From Candidatus Intricatilinea gracilis (GTDB lineage Bacteria; Pseudomonadota; Gammaproteobacteria; Burkholderiales; Burkholderiaceae_C): a stretch of DNA of 64,000 bases. A program made the translations under genes and the position numbers. This document shows, in pieces, positions 7,242 to 17,223 of the stretch; positions within the stretch are counted from its first letter, which is position 1; every line of letters begins with the position of its first letter. The notes under the pieces are model-generated. The model saw only the letters and a list, made by a program, of their open reading frames with translations. It ran no database searches and was not told where the DNA came from. Where the stretch lies: NCBI GenBank assembly GCA_016702605.1, contig JADJDQ010000021.1, positions 186,001 through 250,000 on the forward strand. Direction: 5' to 3'.

Positions 7242-9888
7242 TTGAAAACCGATATGAAACGCACCGGCCTTTGGGCTTTGAAAGATGTGGCGGCAGTGGC
7301 TGCAGTGTCGGCAGCCTTGCTGACCGCGCAGCCTGCGCTCGCGCTCAGCCTGGGCCGGCTTTCCGTGCAATCGTCGCTCGGAGAATCGCTACGGGCTGAA
7401 ATCGATGTGACATCGCTCACACCCGAGGAGGCTGCGAATCTGCGTGTGCGAGTAGCTCCACCCGATTCGTACCGTGTAGCGGGCATCGACTACAACCCGG
7501 TACTGCCTGTGACGCAGGTGGTGCTCGAACGTCGTCCGGACGGTACGGCTTTCCTGCGTATCACCAGCGACAAATCGGTGCAGGAGCCGTTCGTCGACCT
7601 CATCCTCGAGTTGTCCTGGGCGACCGGCCGGCTTTTGCGTGAATACACGCTGCTTTTCGATCCTCCGTCGGGTCGTCAGGCAGCGACACCGCCGCCTGAA
7701 GCGTCCACCGCACCTGTTGCAGCCGCGCCTGCCGTAGCGGCCACACCGTTGTCGCCCCCCGGTCAGACTGCCTCCGGCAACGGCAACGGCGCTGCCCCCG
7801 CCGTTGCCGAACCGCCCGTCGCGCCCAAGGTGGCGCCCCGTGCCAGCACGCGTGCCGCTGCGCCGGTTGCACCAGTCGACGTGCCCGCCGCCGAGAAGCC
7901 TGCAGCTCGTACCGGCCCCGATAAGCCGACCACCGATGCCCGTCGAGACTATGTGGTCAAGCCGGGTGACACGCTGGGAAGGATTGCCGCAGGTCAGATG
8001 CAGCAGGGTGTTTCGCTCGACCAGATGTTGGTCAGCATGTTCCGTGGCAACGCCAGTGCCTTCGTCGACAACAACATGAACCGCCTGCGTGCCGGGGCTG
8101 TGCTTGCCGTGCCGTCGGCCGAGCAGGCCGGTGCCGTCGACGTGGCCGAGGCGCGCAAGCTCATCCAGGCTCAAAGTGCGGACTTCAACGCCTATCGCCA
8201 GCGTCTGGCGGGTGCAGTTCCTGCGGCCCAGGACAGCGCGGACACCACGCGCCGCTCGGGTGGCAAGGTCCAGGCCGAGGTGCAGGATCGCAAGCCTGGT
8301 GGTGCTGCCGCGGCAGATCAACTCAAGCTGGACAAGGCGAACAAAGACGCCGCAGCTGCTGCCCAGCTCGAAGACAAGATCGCCAAGGAGCGTGCACGCA
8401 AGGAGTCCGCGGCACGCATGGGTGAGCTCAACCGCAACGTCAGCGAACTCAAGGCCCTTCAGCCTGCATCGGCAGCCACCAAGGGTGCGCCGGTCATTGC
8501 CTCCGCCAGTTCATCTGGCTTGAGCATCGGTGTGCCGAGTTCGGCGTCGGCGCCGACCACCGGTGCCGCCCCGGCCGTCGTGTCGGTGCCGTCTGTGGCT
8601 CCGGTGGCGGCCGTGGCGGCAGCCTCTGCAGCCAGTGCCGTTGCTGATGTGGCCAGTGCTCCGGCCGGCGCCATTGCCCAGGTGCAGCCGGCTTCCGAGC
8701 CGCTCAGCGTGCCGCGCGCGGCTTCGGCTCCTCCGGCCATGCCTGTGCCCGAAGAGCCATCGCTGATAGATACACTGGCCGACAACCCCCTGGTGCTGCC
8801 GGGTGCGGGTCTGCTGCTCGCCGTGTTGGCTGGCCTGGGCTGGTATCGCCTGCGCGGCAAGAACAAGAACGAGGAGGGTGTCACCTCCTTCCTCGAAAGC
8901 CGGCTGCAGCCGGACTCGTTCTTCGGTGCCAGCGGTGGTCAGCGCATCGATACACGTGACGCCTCGGGCGCTCCGTCGTCGATGAGTTATTCGCTCAGCC
9001 AGATCGACGCCATCGGTGATGTCGATCCGGTGGCCGAGGCCGACGTCTACCTCGCCTACGGTCGCGATCTGCAGGCCGAAGAGATCCTCAAGGAGGCGAT
9101 GCGCGCCAACCCGGACCGGCTGGCGATCCGCACCAAGCTGCTCGAGGTGTATGCCAAACGGCGCGACACCAAGGGATTCGAGTTGCTGGCCGGCGAGCTT
9201 TACGGTCTGACCGGTGGTCAGGGCGAGGAGTGGACCAAGACGCAGGAACTGGGCCGTTCGATCGATCCGGACAACATGCTCTACGAGCCGGGCGGTGCAC
9301 CACACAGCCCGACCGGCAGTGGCAGCCTCGAGCCGCTGGGTGCGAGCACCATGCCGCAGTCGATCGTGCCGTCGCCGTCGCGTTACGAAAGCCCCGAGCC
9401 CGACCTGTCACTCGACGACCCGGTACCCAGCGGATCGAGCGCGTCGGTCGACCTGGACATCTCGGTGCCCGCCGCGATGGAAGACGCCCATGTCGGCGAA
9501 CCTTCGGGTTTTGGTCGCCCCTCGACGGGGTCGGGCCGGCTCGATTCGTCGATGAGCAACAGCGTCGATTTCGACACCAGCGATCTGCCCACGGCCGCGC
9601 CTAACTCGGCGCCGGCGCAGCAGGTCGACCTGGGTGGCATATCGCTCGATCTCGACGCCTTGCCCAGCACCGGCCACGGCCACTTCTCGCAGCCGTCGGC
9701 ACCGCTCGATCTACCGCCCATCGATGATGACGGCGCTGATCCGCTGGCCCGCAAGATCGAACTGGCCGAAGAGTTCCGCCAGATCGGCGACACCGGAAGG
9801 TGCCCGCGATCTGCTGCAGGAAGTGGTCGAACGTGCCGAAGGTGCGCTGCAGGCCAAGGCCCGCAGCATGCTTGAACAGCTGTCCTGA
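7242..9888 (+). CDS. fimV: FimV-type pilus assembly/polar hub protein, apparent frameshift near the 3' end
   Basis: A large inner-membrane protein that in relatives organises type IV pilus assembly and polar localisation. A TTG start at 7242 is preferred because GGGAG (7232-7236) sits five bases before it; the ATG at 7254 is too far away. The protein shows a signal-like N-terminus (about 20-35), the conserved FimV N-domain (LSLGRLSVQSSLGESLRAEI), a peptidoglycan-binding LysM domain from about residue 237 (YVVKPGDTLGRIAAGQ), long Ala/Pro-rich stretches, one membrane segment at about 517-537, and an acidic cytoplasmic tail. Near 9795 one extra G shifts the frame: translation continues to a stop at 9875 with an unrelated tail. 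The neighbouring frame encodes the expected FimV C-terminus (EGARDLLQEVVERAEGAL) and stops at 9888. Restored, it would be about 881 residues. Confidence 0.85.
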
Positions 9889-10027
9889 TCCGTCCCGGCA
9901 AGTACCAGACTTCGCCTTTCTGCCTCGGCCCGTCGATCGACTTGCGCAAGCTGGCGCAGGTGAACGACGGGCCGAGGCTTTTGTAGTTCTCCTCTTGCGA
10001 CGGCCGGGCAACCGGCGGTCGACTTCG

Positions 10028-10831
10028 ATGCCCCGCATTGCCCTCGGACTGAGTTATCGCGGCGGCGCCTATCAGGGCTGGCAGAGCCAGCCTGGCGGCA
10101 AGACGGTGCAGGACCACCTCGAATCCGCGCTGGCCAGGTTCGCCGACGAGCCCATCCGCACCCTGTGCGCCGGGCGCACCGATGCCGGCGTACACGCCGT
10201 CAACCAGGTGGTGCACTTCGACACCACACGCGAGCGCGAAGATTTCTCGTGGGTGCGTGGCACCAACCGCTTCTTGCCCATGGATGTGGCGGTGCAGTGG
10301 TGTGTGCCGGTGATTGATCACTTCCACGCGCGCAATTCGGCCCGTGCACGCCGGTATGTTTATGTGTTGCGGGTTTCGGCAGCGCGCCCGGCGATCGACC
10401 ACGGTCTCGTCGGCTGGACCTTCCGGCCGCTGGCGATCGAACCCATGCGCGAGGCCGCCGCGCTGCTGATCGGCGAACACGACTTCAGCGCCTTTCGCGC
10501 TGCCGCCTGCCAGGCACTCAGCCCGGTCAAACATCTGCGCGAGATCACCATCACGCCGCTCGGGTCGCAGGGCCAGTACCTGCGTTTCGAGTTCGAGGCG
10601 GTCGCCTTCTTGCACCACATGGTGCGCAATCTGATGGGCAGTCTGATGGCGGTGGGCAGCGGCACTCGTGAGCCCGGATGGATTGGCGAGGTGCTGCGTT
10701 CACGCGACCGCAGCCTGGCCGCGCCGACCTTCACGCCAGACGGCCTGTACTTTCTGGGCCCGCGCTACGATGCCGAGCATGGCCTGCCGACCAGCAGTCC
10801 AGCGGCCGAGTGGTTGCCGGGCGGTGTCTGA
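10028..10831 (+). CDS. truA: tRNA pseudouridine(38-40) synthase
   Basis: Converts uridines 38-40 of the tRNA anticodon arm to pseudouridine. The catalytic aspartate is Asp52 in CAGRTDAGVHA; the motif HARNSARARRYVYVL and the C-terminal HHMVRNLMGSL are further family signatures. The start at ATG 10028 gives MPRIALGLSYRGGAYQGWQS, the standard N-terminus, and 267 residues, the usual length. The frame is open upstream but that part overlaps the end of fimV. The gene sits between fimV and trpF as in many Burkholderiales. An inverted repeat (GGTGTCT/AGACACC, 10823-10844) covers the stop codon. Confidence 0.96.
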   Translation: MPRIALGLSYRGGAYQGWQSQPGGKTVQDHLESALARFADEPIRTLCAGRTDAGVHAVNQVVHFDTTREREDFSWVRGTNRFLPMDVAVQWCVPVIDHFHARNSARARRYVYVLRVSAARPAIDHGLVGWTFRPLAIEPMREAAALLIGEHDFSAFRAAACQALSPVKHLREITITPLGSQGQYLRFEFEAVAFLHHMVRNLMGSLMAVGSGTREPGWIGEVLRSRDRSLAAPTFTPDGLYFLGPRYDAEHGLPTSSPAAEWLPGGV

Positions 10832-10963
10832 TTCGCAAGACACCAAGCCGCGGACCGAACGCTCGGCCCGAACTTGCGGACCCTGTACTCCGAACCTGTT
10901 CGTCGGCCATATCCGGTGCCCACCTTCAGTTTCACTCACGTCCAACTCGAGTCCGACGCCCCC

Positions 10964-11611
10964 ATGCCCCTGCGTACCCGCATCAAGATCTGTGGCCTGA
11001 CCCGCGAGTCCGACGTGGCCGCTGCCGTCGAGGCCGGTGCCGACGCCATCGGCTTCGTCTTCTACGATCGAAGCCCGCGCCATGTCACCCTGGATCGCGC
11101 CGTCTCACTCGTGCGCGAGTTGCCGCCCTTCGTCACGCCTGTGGGCTTGTTCGTCAACGCATCAATGGCTGACATTGCTGCGGCCTGCGCCGCCATCCCC
11201 GACCTGCTGCTGCAGTTCCATGGCGACGAGGACGTGGCTGCCTGCGAAGCCCCGCACCGGCCCTACCTGCGCGCCGCCCGCATCGGCCCTGGTTTCGATT
11301 TGTTAAACTTTGCCGCGCTGTACAGCAGCGCCCAGGCCATCTTGCTCGACGCGTTCGTCGAGGGTTATGGCGGTGGTGGAAAGGTTTTCGATTGGTCTGT
11401 CATTCCTCCAAACGTCCCCCGTCCGGTCGTTTTGTCTGGTGGGTTGAATCCTGCAAACGTGATCGATGGGATCACACGTGTGCGGCCATCGGCCGTTGAC
11501 GTGAGTTCGGGCGTCGAAGCCGCCAAGGGCATCAAGGACGCACAACTCATCCGTCGTTTCTGCGCCGCCGTGCGCGAGGCCGACCAACTCCTCGCAGCCT
11601 CTCCAGCCTGA
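10964..11611 (+). CDS. trpF: phosphoribosylanthranilate isomerase
   Basis: Rearranges N-(5-phosphoribosyl)anthranilate to the carboxyphenylamino deoxyribulose phosphate used for indole formation in tryptophan synthesis. A single TIM-barrel domain of 215 residues. The general base Cys10 lies in KICGLT at the end of the first strand; the second catalytic residue is expected in the LLDAF segment. The phosphate-binding end SGGLNPANV and VDVSSGVE is complete. The ATG at 10964 gives MPLRTRIKICGLT; the frame extends 30 codons upstream without family resemblance. It stands alone here, not fused to trpC, and is followed by trpB after 80 bases. Confidence 0.96.
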   Translation: MPLRTRIKICGLTRESDVAAAVEAGADAIGFVFYDRSPRHVTLDRAVSLVRELPPFVTPVGLFVNASMADIAAACAAIPDLLLQFHGDEDVAACEAPHRPYLRAARIGPGFDLLNFAALYSSAQAILLDAFVEGYGGGGKVFDWSVIPPNVPRPVVLSGGLNPANVIDGITRVRPSAVDVSSGVEAAKGIKDAQLIRRFCAAVREADQLLAASPA

Positions 11612-11691
11612 TCTGCCAGGCGACCGCAAAGGTCAGCCAGGTCGGGCCAGCCGGCGGCCCTTTCCATCGATTTCAGCCGAAAGGCCAGACC

Positions 11692-12999
11692 ATGTCTCTT
11701 TATCAGCAGCCCGATGCCAGCGGGCACTTCGGCGTCTACGGCGGCAGCTTTGTTGCCGAAACGTTGTCACACGCACTCGACGAGTTGCGCAACGCCTACG
11801 AGCACTACAGCAAGGATCCCGCGTTCATCGCCGAGTTCAAGCGCGAATTGAAGCACTTCGTCGGCCGCCCCAGCCCGATCTACCACGCCGACCGGATGAG
11901 CCGAGAGATGGGCGGCGCGCAGATCTACCTCAAGCGCGAAGACCTCAACCACACCGGCGCACACAAGGTCAACAACACCATCGGCCAGGCGCTGCTGGCC
12001 AAACGGATGGGCAAGCCGCGGGTCATCGCAGAAACCGGTGCCGGACAACACGGCGTGGCCACGGCGACGATCTGCGCGCGTTACGGCATGGAATGTGTCG
12101 TCTACATGGGCAGCGAGGACGTCAAGCGCCAGAGCCCCAACGTCTACCGCATGCACCTGCTCGGCGCCAAGGTCGTGCCGGTCGAGTCGGGCAGCAAGAC
12201 ACTCAAGGACGCGCTCAACGAAGCCATGCGTGACTGGGTCACCAACGTCGAGAACACCTTCTACATCATCGGCACGGTGGCGGGACCACATCCATACCCG
12301 GCCATGGTGCGTGACTTCCAGAGCGTGATCGGCGAAGAGTGCCTCACGCAGATGCCCGAGCAGATCGCGTCCCTGGGCGGACCTGCTGGCCGGCAGCCCG
12401 ACGCGGTGATCGCCTGTGTGGGCGGCGGCAGCAATGCCATGGGCATCTTCTACCCTTACATCGACCATGCCGGCACACGTCTCATCGGTGTCGAGGCAGC
12501 CGGCCTGGGGCTGGACAGTGGCAAACATGCGGCATCACTCAGCGCCGGCTCACCCGGCGTGTTGCATGGCAACCGCACCTACCTGCTGCAGGACGAGAAC
12601 GGCCAGATCATCGAGACCCATTCGATCTCGGCCGGTCTGGACTACCCCGGCGTCGGCCCCGAGCATGCATACCTGAAGGACATCGGCCGCGCCGAGTACG
12701 TCGGCATCACCGACGACGAAGCGCTCAAGGCCTTCCACTATTTGTGCCGCACCGAAGGCATCATCCCGGCGCTCGAATCGAGCCATGCCGTGGCCTACGC
12801 GATGAAGCTGGCCAAAACCATGCGGCCCGACCAGCACATCCTGGTCAATCTTTCGGGGCGTGGCGACAAGGACATCGGCACCGTCGCCGACCTGAGCGGC
12901 GCTGATTTCTACTGCCGGCCCTCGTGCCGCGGGGAGTCGGTCAAGGGTGGCGGCAGCACGGTCAGCCTGCCGGCCTCGACCCAGGGAGTTGCACGATGA
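11692..12999 (+). CDS. trpB: tryptophan synthase, beta subunit
   Basis: Condenses indole with serine to give tryptophan, in an alpha2-beta2 complex with TrpA, using pyridoxal phosphate. The PLP lysine lies near residue 92 in REDLNHTGAHKVNNT; the phosphate-binding loop is CVGGGSNAMG. The protein has 435 residues, longer than the 395-405 typical of the family. The extra length is a C-terminal tail of about 35 residues after LSGRGDKDIGTV, containing CRPSC. The stop codon overlaps the trpA start by four bases (ATGA), so translation of the two subunits is probably coupled. Confidence 0.97.
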   Translation: MSLYQQPDASGHFGVYGGSFVAETLSHALDELRNAYEHYSKDPAFIAEFKRELKHFVGRPSPIYHADRMSREMGGAQIYLKREDLNHTGAHKVNNTIGQALLAKRMGKPRVIAETGAGQHGVATATICARYGMECVVYMGSEDVKRQSPNVYRMHLLGAKVVPVESGSKTLKDALNEAMRDWVTNVENTFYIIGTVAGPHPYPAMVRDFQSVIGEECLTQMPEQIASLGGPAGRQPDAVIACVGGGSNAMGIFYPYIDHAGTRLIGVEAAGLGLDSGKHAASLSAGSPGVLHGNRTYLLQDENGQIIETHSISAGLDYPGVGPEHAYLKDIGRAEYVGITDDEALKAFHYLCRTEGIIPALESSHAVAYAMKLAKTMRPDQHILVNLSGRGDKDIGTVADLSGADFYCRPSCRGESVKGGGSTVSLPASTQGVAR

Positions 13000-13835
13000 G
13001 CCGCATTGCCGCCACCTTCAAGGCGCTGGCCGCCCAGGGCCGCAAGGCGCTGATTCCCTACGTCACCGCCGGTGATCCGTTTGCCGATGTCACCGTCGAC
13101 CTGATGCTGGCCATGGCCCAGGCCGGCGCCGACGTCATCGAGCTCGGGGTGCCGTTTTCCGACCCCATGGCTGACGGCCCGGTGATTCAGCATGCCAGCG
13201 AACGTGCGCTTGCCCGAGGCATCGGCCTGAAACACGTGCTGGCCATGGTGCGGGAGTTCCGCAAGTCCAACGGCGACACGCCCGTGGTGCTGATGGGCTA
13301 CGCCAACCCGGTCGAGCGTTACGGCAGCGAACGGTTCGTGGTCGACGCCGCCGAAGCGGGTGTGGATGGTGTGTTGATCGTCGACTATCCGCCCGAGGAA
13401 TGTGTCGAGTTTGCCGCCAGCCTGGCGCGCCACGGCTTGGACCTGATCTTCCTGCTCGCACCCACGTCGACCGAGGCACGTATGCAAGCCGTGGGACGCA
13501 TCGCCAAGGGCTACGTCTATTACGTGTCGCTCAAGGGGGTGACGGGTGCCGGCAACCTCGACACCGACGCCGTGGCACGTATGGTGCCGCGCATCCGCGG
13601 GCACGTGAACGTGCCGGTCGGCGTCGGTTTCGGTATCCGCGATGCTGAAACAGCGGTTGCGGTAGCCCGTTCGTCAGACGCTGTCGTGATTGGTTCCCGT
13701 ATCATCCAGTTGATCGAGTCCGAGCCGCGCGAGCGGGTCGCCCAGGTCGCCGCCGGTTTCATCGGCGAGATTCGCGCCGCACTCGACGGCGCCGATTACT
13801 CCGCATCATTGCCACCACCAGGAGTTTCCGCATGA
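12996..13835 (+). CDS. trpA: tryptophan synthase, alpha subunit
   Basis: Cleaves indole-3-glycerol phosphate to indole and glyceraldehyde 3-phosphate; indole is channelled to TrpB. The catalytic pair is Glu49 (ADVIELGVPFSDP) and Asp60 (MADGP), at exactly the positions known from enteric TrpA. The phosphate site GVGFGIRDAETA and the flexible loop YYVSLKGVTGAG are present. The ATG at 12996 overlaps the trpB stop, and the trpA stop overlaps the accD start in the same ATGA manner. The protein has 279 residues. Confidence 0.97.
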   Translation: MSRIAATFKALAAQGRKALIPYVTAGDPFADVTVDLMLAMAQAGADVIELGVPFSDPMADGPVIQHASERALARGIGLKHVLAMVREFRKSNGDTPVVLMGYANPVERYGSERFVVDAAEAGVDGVLIVDYPPEECVEFAASLARHGLDLIFLLAPTSTEARMQAVGRIAKGYVYYVSLKGVTGAGNLDTDAVARMVPRIRGHVNVPVGVGFGIRDAETAVAVARSSDAVVIGSRIIQLIESEPRERVAQVAAGFIGEIRAALDGADYSASLPPPGVSA

Positions 13836-14704
13836 GTTGGCTCGACAAGCTGCTGCCGCCCAAGATCCAGCAGACCGACCCGAGCGAGCGTCGCTCGGTG
13901 CCGGAAGGTTTGTGGGTCAAGTGCCCGTCGTGCGAGACGGTGCTCTACAACACCGACCTCGAGCGCAACCTCAATGTCTGCCCCAAGTGCAGCCATCACC
14001 ACCGCATCGGTGCGCGCGCCCGCATCGACTCCTTCCTCGACCCGGAAGGACGTTACGAGATCGGTCACGAGGTGCTGCCGGTCGATGCGCTCAAGTTCAA
14101 GGACAGCCGCAAGTACCCCGAGCGGCTCAAGGAAGCACTCGAAAGCACCGGCGAGACCGACGCCCTGGTCGTGATGGCCGGCGCCGTGATGAGCATTCCG
14201 CTCATCACCGCCTGTTTCGAGTTCGACTTCATGGGCGGCTCGATGGGTTCGGTGGTGGGTGAACGTTTCGCCCGTGGTGTCGAAGCCGCCGTGGAACAAA
14301 AGCTGCCCTTTGTGTGTTTCACCGCCACCGGCGGTGCACGTATGCAGGAAGGTCTGCTCAGCCTGATGCAGATGGCCAAGACCAACGCTGCACTCACCCG
14401 CCTGGCCAAGGCGCGCCTGCCCTACATCAGCGTGTTGACCGACCCGACCATGGGTGGTGTGTCGGCCAGCTTCGCCTTCGTGGGTGACGTGGTGATTGCC
14501 GAACCCAAGGCACTGATCGGTTTTGCCGGCCCGCGCGTGATCGAGAATACCGTGCGCGAGAAACTGCCCGAAGGTTTCCAGCGCTCCGAGTTCCTGATCG
14601 AGAAGGGTGCGCTCGACATGATCGTCGACCGTCGCGAACTGCGCTCCACCGTGGCACGTTGCCTGGCCATGCTGCAGCGCCAGAGCGCCGACGCGGTGGC
14701 CTGA
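13832..14704 (+). CDS. accD: acetyl-CoA carboxylase, carboxyltransferase beta subunit
   Basis: With AccA it transfers the carboxyl group from biotin to acetyl-CoA, giving malonyl-CoA for fatty-acid synthesis. A zinc ribbon is formed by Cys31, Cys34, Cys50 and Cys53 (KCPSC and NVCPKC). The crotonase-like body contains FDFMGGSMGSVVGERF, CFTATGGARMQEG and DPTMGGVSASFAF. The length is 290 residues. Its ATG overlaps the trpA stop codon by four bases, so a fatty-acid gene is translationally tied to the trp genes, an arrangement common in this group. A perfect terminator follows 50 bases after the stop. Confidence 0.97.
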   Translation: MSWLDKLLPPKIQQTDPSERRSVPEGLWVKCPSCETVLYNTDLERNLNVCPKCSHHHRIGARARIDSFLDPEGRYEIGHEVLPVDALKFKDSRKYPERLKEALESTGETDALVVMAGAVMSIPLITACFEFDFMGGSMGSVVGERFARGVEAAVEQKLPFVCFTATGGARMQEGLLSLMQMAKTNAALTRLAKARLPYISVLTDPTMGGVSASFAFVGDVVIAEPKALIGFAGPRVIENTVREKLPEGFQRSEFLIEKGALDMIVDRRELRSTVARCLAMLQRQSADAVA

Positions 14705-14754
14705 TCGGTACCGCCAGTGTGGCCGACCCGCTGGCCGGGCGGCCCGACTGCCGA

Positions 14755-14783
14755 GGGCGTCCAAGCGGACGCCCTTGTTTTTT
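14755..14783 (+). terminator. Rho-independent terminator after accD
   Basis: Perfect eight-base stem GGGCGTCC (14755-14762) and GGACGCCC (14767-14774) with loop AAGC, followed by TTGTTTTTT. A textbook terminator ending the trpF-B-A-accD transcript. folC starts only 18 bases later and so needs a promoter in or near this gap or some read-through. Confidence 0.92.
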
Positions 14784-14801
14784 GTCCACCAACAACTTCG
14801 C

Positions 14802-16214
14802 ATGAATCCCTTGCCGCAAGCGGACTGGAGCCTGGCCGACTGGTTGGCGCATGGCGAACGCCAGCACGTCAAGTCCATCGACCTCGGGCTCGAACGTGTC
14901 GCCCAGGTGCGCGACGCGCTCGGACTGCGCATGCACGCGCCTGTGTTCACCGTGGCCGGCACCAATGGCAAGGGCTCGACCTGCGCCATGCTCGAAGCCA
15001 TCTTGCTGCAGGCGGGCTACCGCGTGGCGGTCTACACCAGCCCGCACCTGGTGCAGTTCGAGGAGCGCCTGCGCATCAACGGCAACGCGGTCAAGGGCGA
15101 ACAGTTGCTGCCTCATTTCGCTGCGGTCGAGGCGGCGCGCGGCAGCGTCGGGCTGACGTATTTCGAATTCACCACGCTGGCCATCCTGCGCTGCATCGCG
15201 GCGCAAACCTTGGACGCAGTGATCCTCGAAGTGGGGCTGGGCGGGCGGCTCGACGCCGTCAATGTGATCGACACCGACTGTGCCATCGTCACCGCCATCG
15301 ACATCGATCACACCGATTTCCTGGGCTACACCCGCGAGTCGATCGGCCACGAGAAGGCCGGAATTCTGCGCACCGGCCGGCCGGCCATCATCGGTGACCC
15401 GGTGCCACCCGCCAGCGTGGTCGACCACGCACGCGAGATCGGCGCCGAGCTCTGGTGCTTCGGCAAGGATTTCAACTACGCAGGTGACCGCCTGCAGTGG
15501 TCCTGGAGCGGCCGGGGCCGGCGCCACAACTCGCTGGGTTACCCGGCGCTGCGTGGTGCCAACCAGCTCATCAACGCTTCGGGTGTGCTGGCTGCGCTGG
15601 AGGCCATGCGGCCACTACTGCCGGTCACGGCGCAGGCGGTGCGCAACGGTCTGGCGATGGTGGAACTGCCGGGGCGGTTCCAGGTTGTGCCAGGCCAGCC
15701 CACGTTGGTGCTGGACGTGGCGCATAACCCGCACGCCGCTGCGGCGCTGTCGCACAACCTGGACCAGATGGCCTATTTCCCGCGCACCCACGCGGTCTTC
15801 GGCGCCATGGCCGACAAGGACCTGCCGGCGCTGGTGGCGCCGTTGCTGCCGCTGGTCGACCACTGGTACTGCTGTGATCTGCCGACTGCCCGCGCCGCCA
15901 GCGGCGAGGCGCTGGCCACACTGCTGCGCGGGCTGACTGTTCCTGGCGCAAGGCCTCGTTCGGGCCTTGGTGCGGCGGGCGCCGACGTGGCCACGCCGAC
16001 AGGGCCGACCGGCACGTTGGCGCGTCGCCCGGCGGGCCTGCCGCCGGTCACCGTCGAGGCCTGCGCCGGCCCGGTTGCTGCGCTGCACAAGGCGCTGGCT
16101 GGCGCTGACCCGGCTGATAGAATTTTGGTGTTCGGCTCGTTCTACACCGTGGGCGGTGTGCTGCAACAAGGACTTTCCCCGCCTGGGTGCGGCGCACCTC
16201 GGTTGACGGGCTGA
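14802..16214 (+). CDS. folC: dihydrofolate/folylpolyglutamate synthase
   Basis: Makes dihydrofolate from dihydropteroate and then adds glutamates to folates. A Mur-ligase fold: the ATP-binding P-loop is AGTNGKGST at residues 52-60, followed by the substrate loop YTSPHLVQFEERLRING and the Mg-binding segment LEVGLGGRLDAVN. The C-terminal domain begins near LVLDVAHNPHAA. The protein has 470 residues, somewhat long, because of a Gly/Pro/Ala-rich insert (about 382-420) before the final FGSFYTVGGVLQ. The ATG at 14802 gives MNPLPQADWSLADWL, usual for the family. The T-run of the upstream terminator contains a TTG in the same frame that should not be taken as the start. Confidence 0.94.
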   Translation: MNPLPQADWSLADWLAHGERQHVKSIDLGLERVAQVRDALGLRMHAPVFTVAGTNGKGSTCAMLEAILLQAGYRVAVYTSPHLVQFEERLRINGNAVKGEQLLPHFAAVEAARGSVGLTYFEFTTLAILRCIAAQTLDAVILEVGLGGRLDAVNVIDTDCAIVTAIDIDHTDFLGYTRESIGHEKAGILRTGRPAIIGDPVPPASVVDHAREIGAELWCFGKDFNYAGDRLQWSWSGRGRRHNSLGYPALRGANQLINASGVLAALEAMRPLLPVTAQAVRNGLAMVELPGRFQVVPGQPTLVLDVAHNPHAAAALSHNLDQMAYFPRTHAVFGAMADKDLPALVAPLLPLVDHWYCCDLPTARAASGEALATLLRGLTVPGARPRSGLGAAGADVATPTGPTGTLARRPAGLPPVTVEACAGPVAALHKALAGADPADRILVFGSFYTVGGVLQQGLSPPGCGAPRLTG

Positions 16215-16337
16215 TCGGCACACTGCAAAGCCGCTCAAACCCCAGGTGACACCGCCGACCGACACGCCGCAGCCATCCAGGTCTGATCCTCCCCACGGGC
16301 CCACACCGACCATCTCGCCCCGGCGACCGACTTCGAC

Positions 16338-17210
16338 ATGGGTCTGTTCAACTTCTTCAAACGCTCGCAGGGCCAACGGCCCGAACAGGCTGTGCCGCTG
16401 TCCGAAGATGGCATGGCGCAGATCCGCCTGCGCGCGCGCCGGCGGCTGCTGGGTGCCGTCGTGCTGGTGCTGGCTGCGGTGCTCGGCCTGCCGCTGATCC
16501 TGGAAACCCAGCCTCGCCCGGTCGCCAAGGACATCGCCATCGACGTGCGCCGTGATGGCGCATCGGGTGCCGCTACCGAAAGCCCGCTGGCTGGCGTGCG
16601 GCCGCTGGTCGACGCCGGCGGCAACACATCAGCCGCCGCCGAGTCAGCCGCGCCCGTCGTGGCCATGGCCCCGGCCATGCCCAAGTCGCCGGCGCTCGTG
16701 GTGCCGGTACCTCAGGCACCCGCCGCCCGGCCGGTGCAGCCTGCGGACAACCAGCCAGTGGCGCCTGCACGGGTTGCTGCACCGGCGCCTGTTGCCTCGA
16801 GCCGTGGGGCAGCAGTCGCGCCGGTCGTACCGGCACCAGTCCGCAACAGCGCGGCGGCGCCTGTTGCGCCGGCCCGACCGGCGACACCGAAGCCGGTCGC
16901 AACGCCCAGACCCACACCTCGCCCCGACGACAGTGCGCGCGCCAAGGCGGCACTCGAGGCCAAACCGGTCGTGCCGGCCGGCAACCGGTTTGTCGTTCAG
17001 GTGGGTGCGTTCGAACATGCGGCAGCGGCGCGTGAAACGCGCGGCAAGGTCGAGAAACTCGGCTTCAAGGCCTACGAGCAGGAGGTCGACGCCGCCGGCG
17101 CACGGCGCATCCGCGTCCGCCTGGGGCCTTATGCCAGCCGTGAAGAGGCCGAACGTATGCTGCAAAAGCTTCGTGCCAGTGGCATGAGCGCCAGCGTCAT
17201 GCCGCTGTGA
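16338..17210 (+). CDS. SPOR-domain membrane protein
   Basis: A bitopic inner-membrane protein of 290 residues. It has a short cytoplasmic N-terminus (MGLFNFFKRSQ), one membrane segment at about 38-56 (LLGAVVLVLAAVLGLPLIL) and a long Ala/Pro-rich periplasmic linker. A C-terminal SPOR domain follows (about 213-290), beginning NRFVVQVGAFEHAAAARE and ending in paired Arg/Tyr repeats. SPOR domains bind denuded glycan strands at division septa, so a role in septal peptidoglycan handling is likely (FtsN/DedD-like), though the exact protein cannot be named. It is preceded by folC and followed within eight bases by the CvpA gene, as in many proteobacteria (folC-dedD-cvpA-purF). Confidence 0.88.
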   Translation: MGLFNFFKRSQGQRPEQAVPLSEDGMAQIRLRARRRLLGAVVLVLAAVLGLPLILETQPRPVAKDIAIDVRRDGASGAATESPLAGVRPLVDAGGNTSAAAESAAPVVAMAPAMPKSPALVVPVPQAPAARPVQPADNQPVAPARVAAPAPVASSRGAAVAPVVPAPVRNSAAAPVAPARPATPKPVATPRPTPRPDDSARAKAALEAKPVVPAGNRFVVQVGAFEHAAAARETRGKVEKLGFKAYEQEVDAAGARRIRVRLGPYASREEAERMLQKLRASGMSASVMPL

Positions 17211-17223
17211 GACCGGCGTGGGC

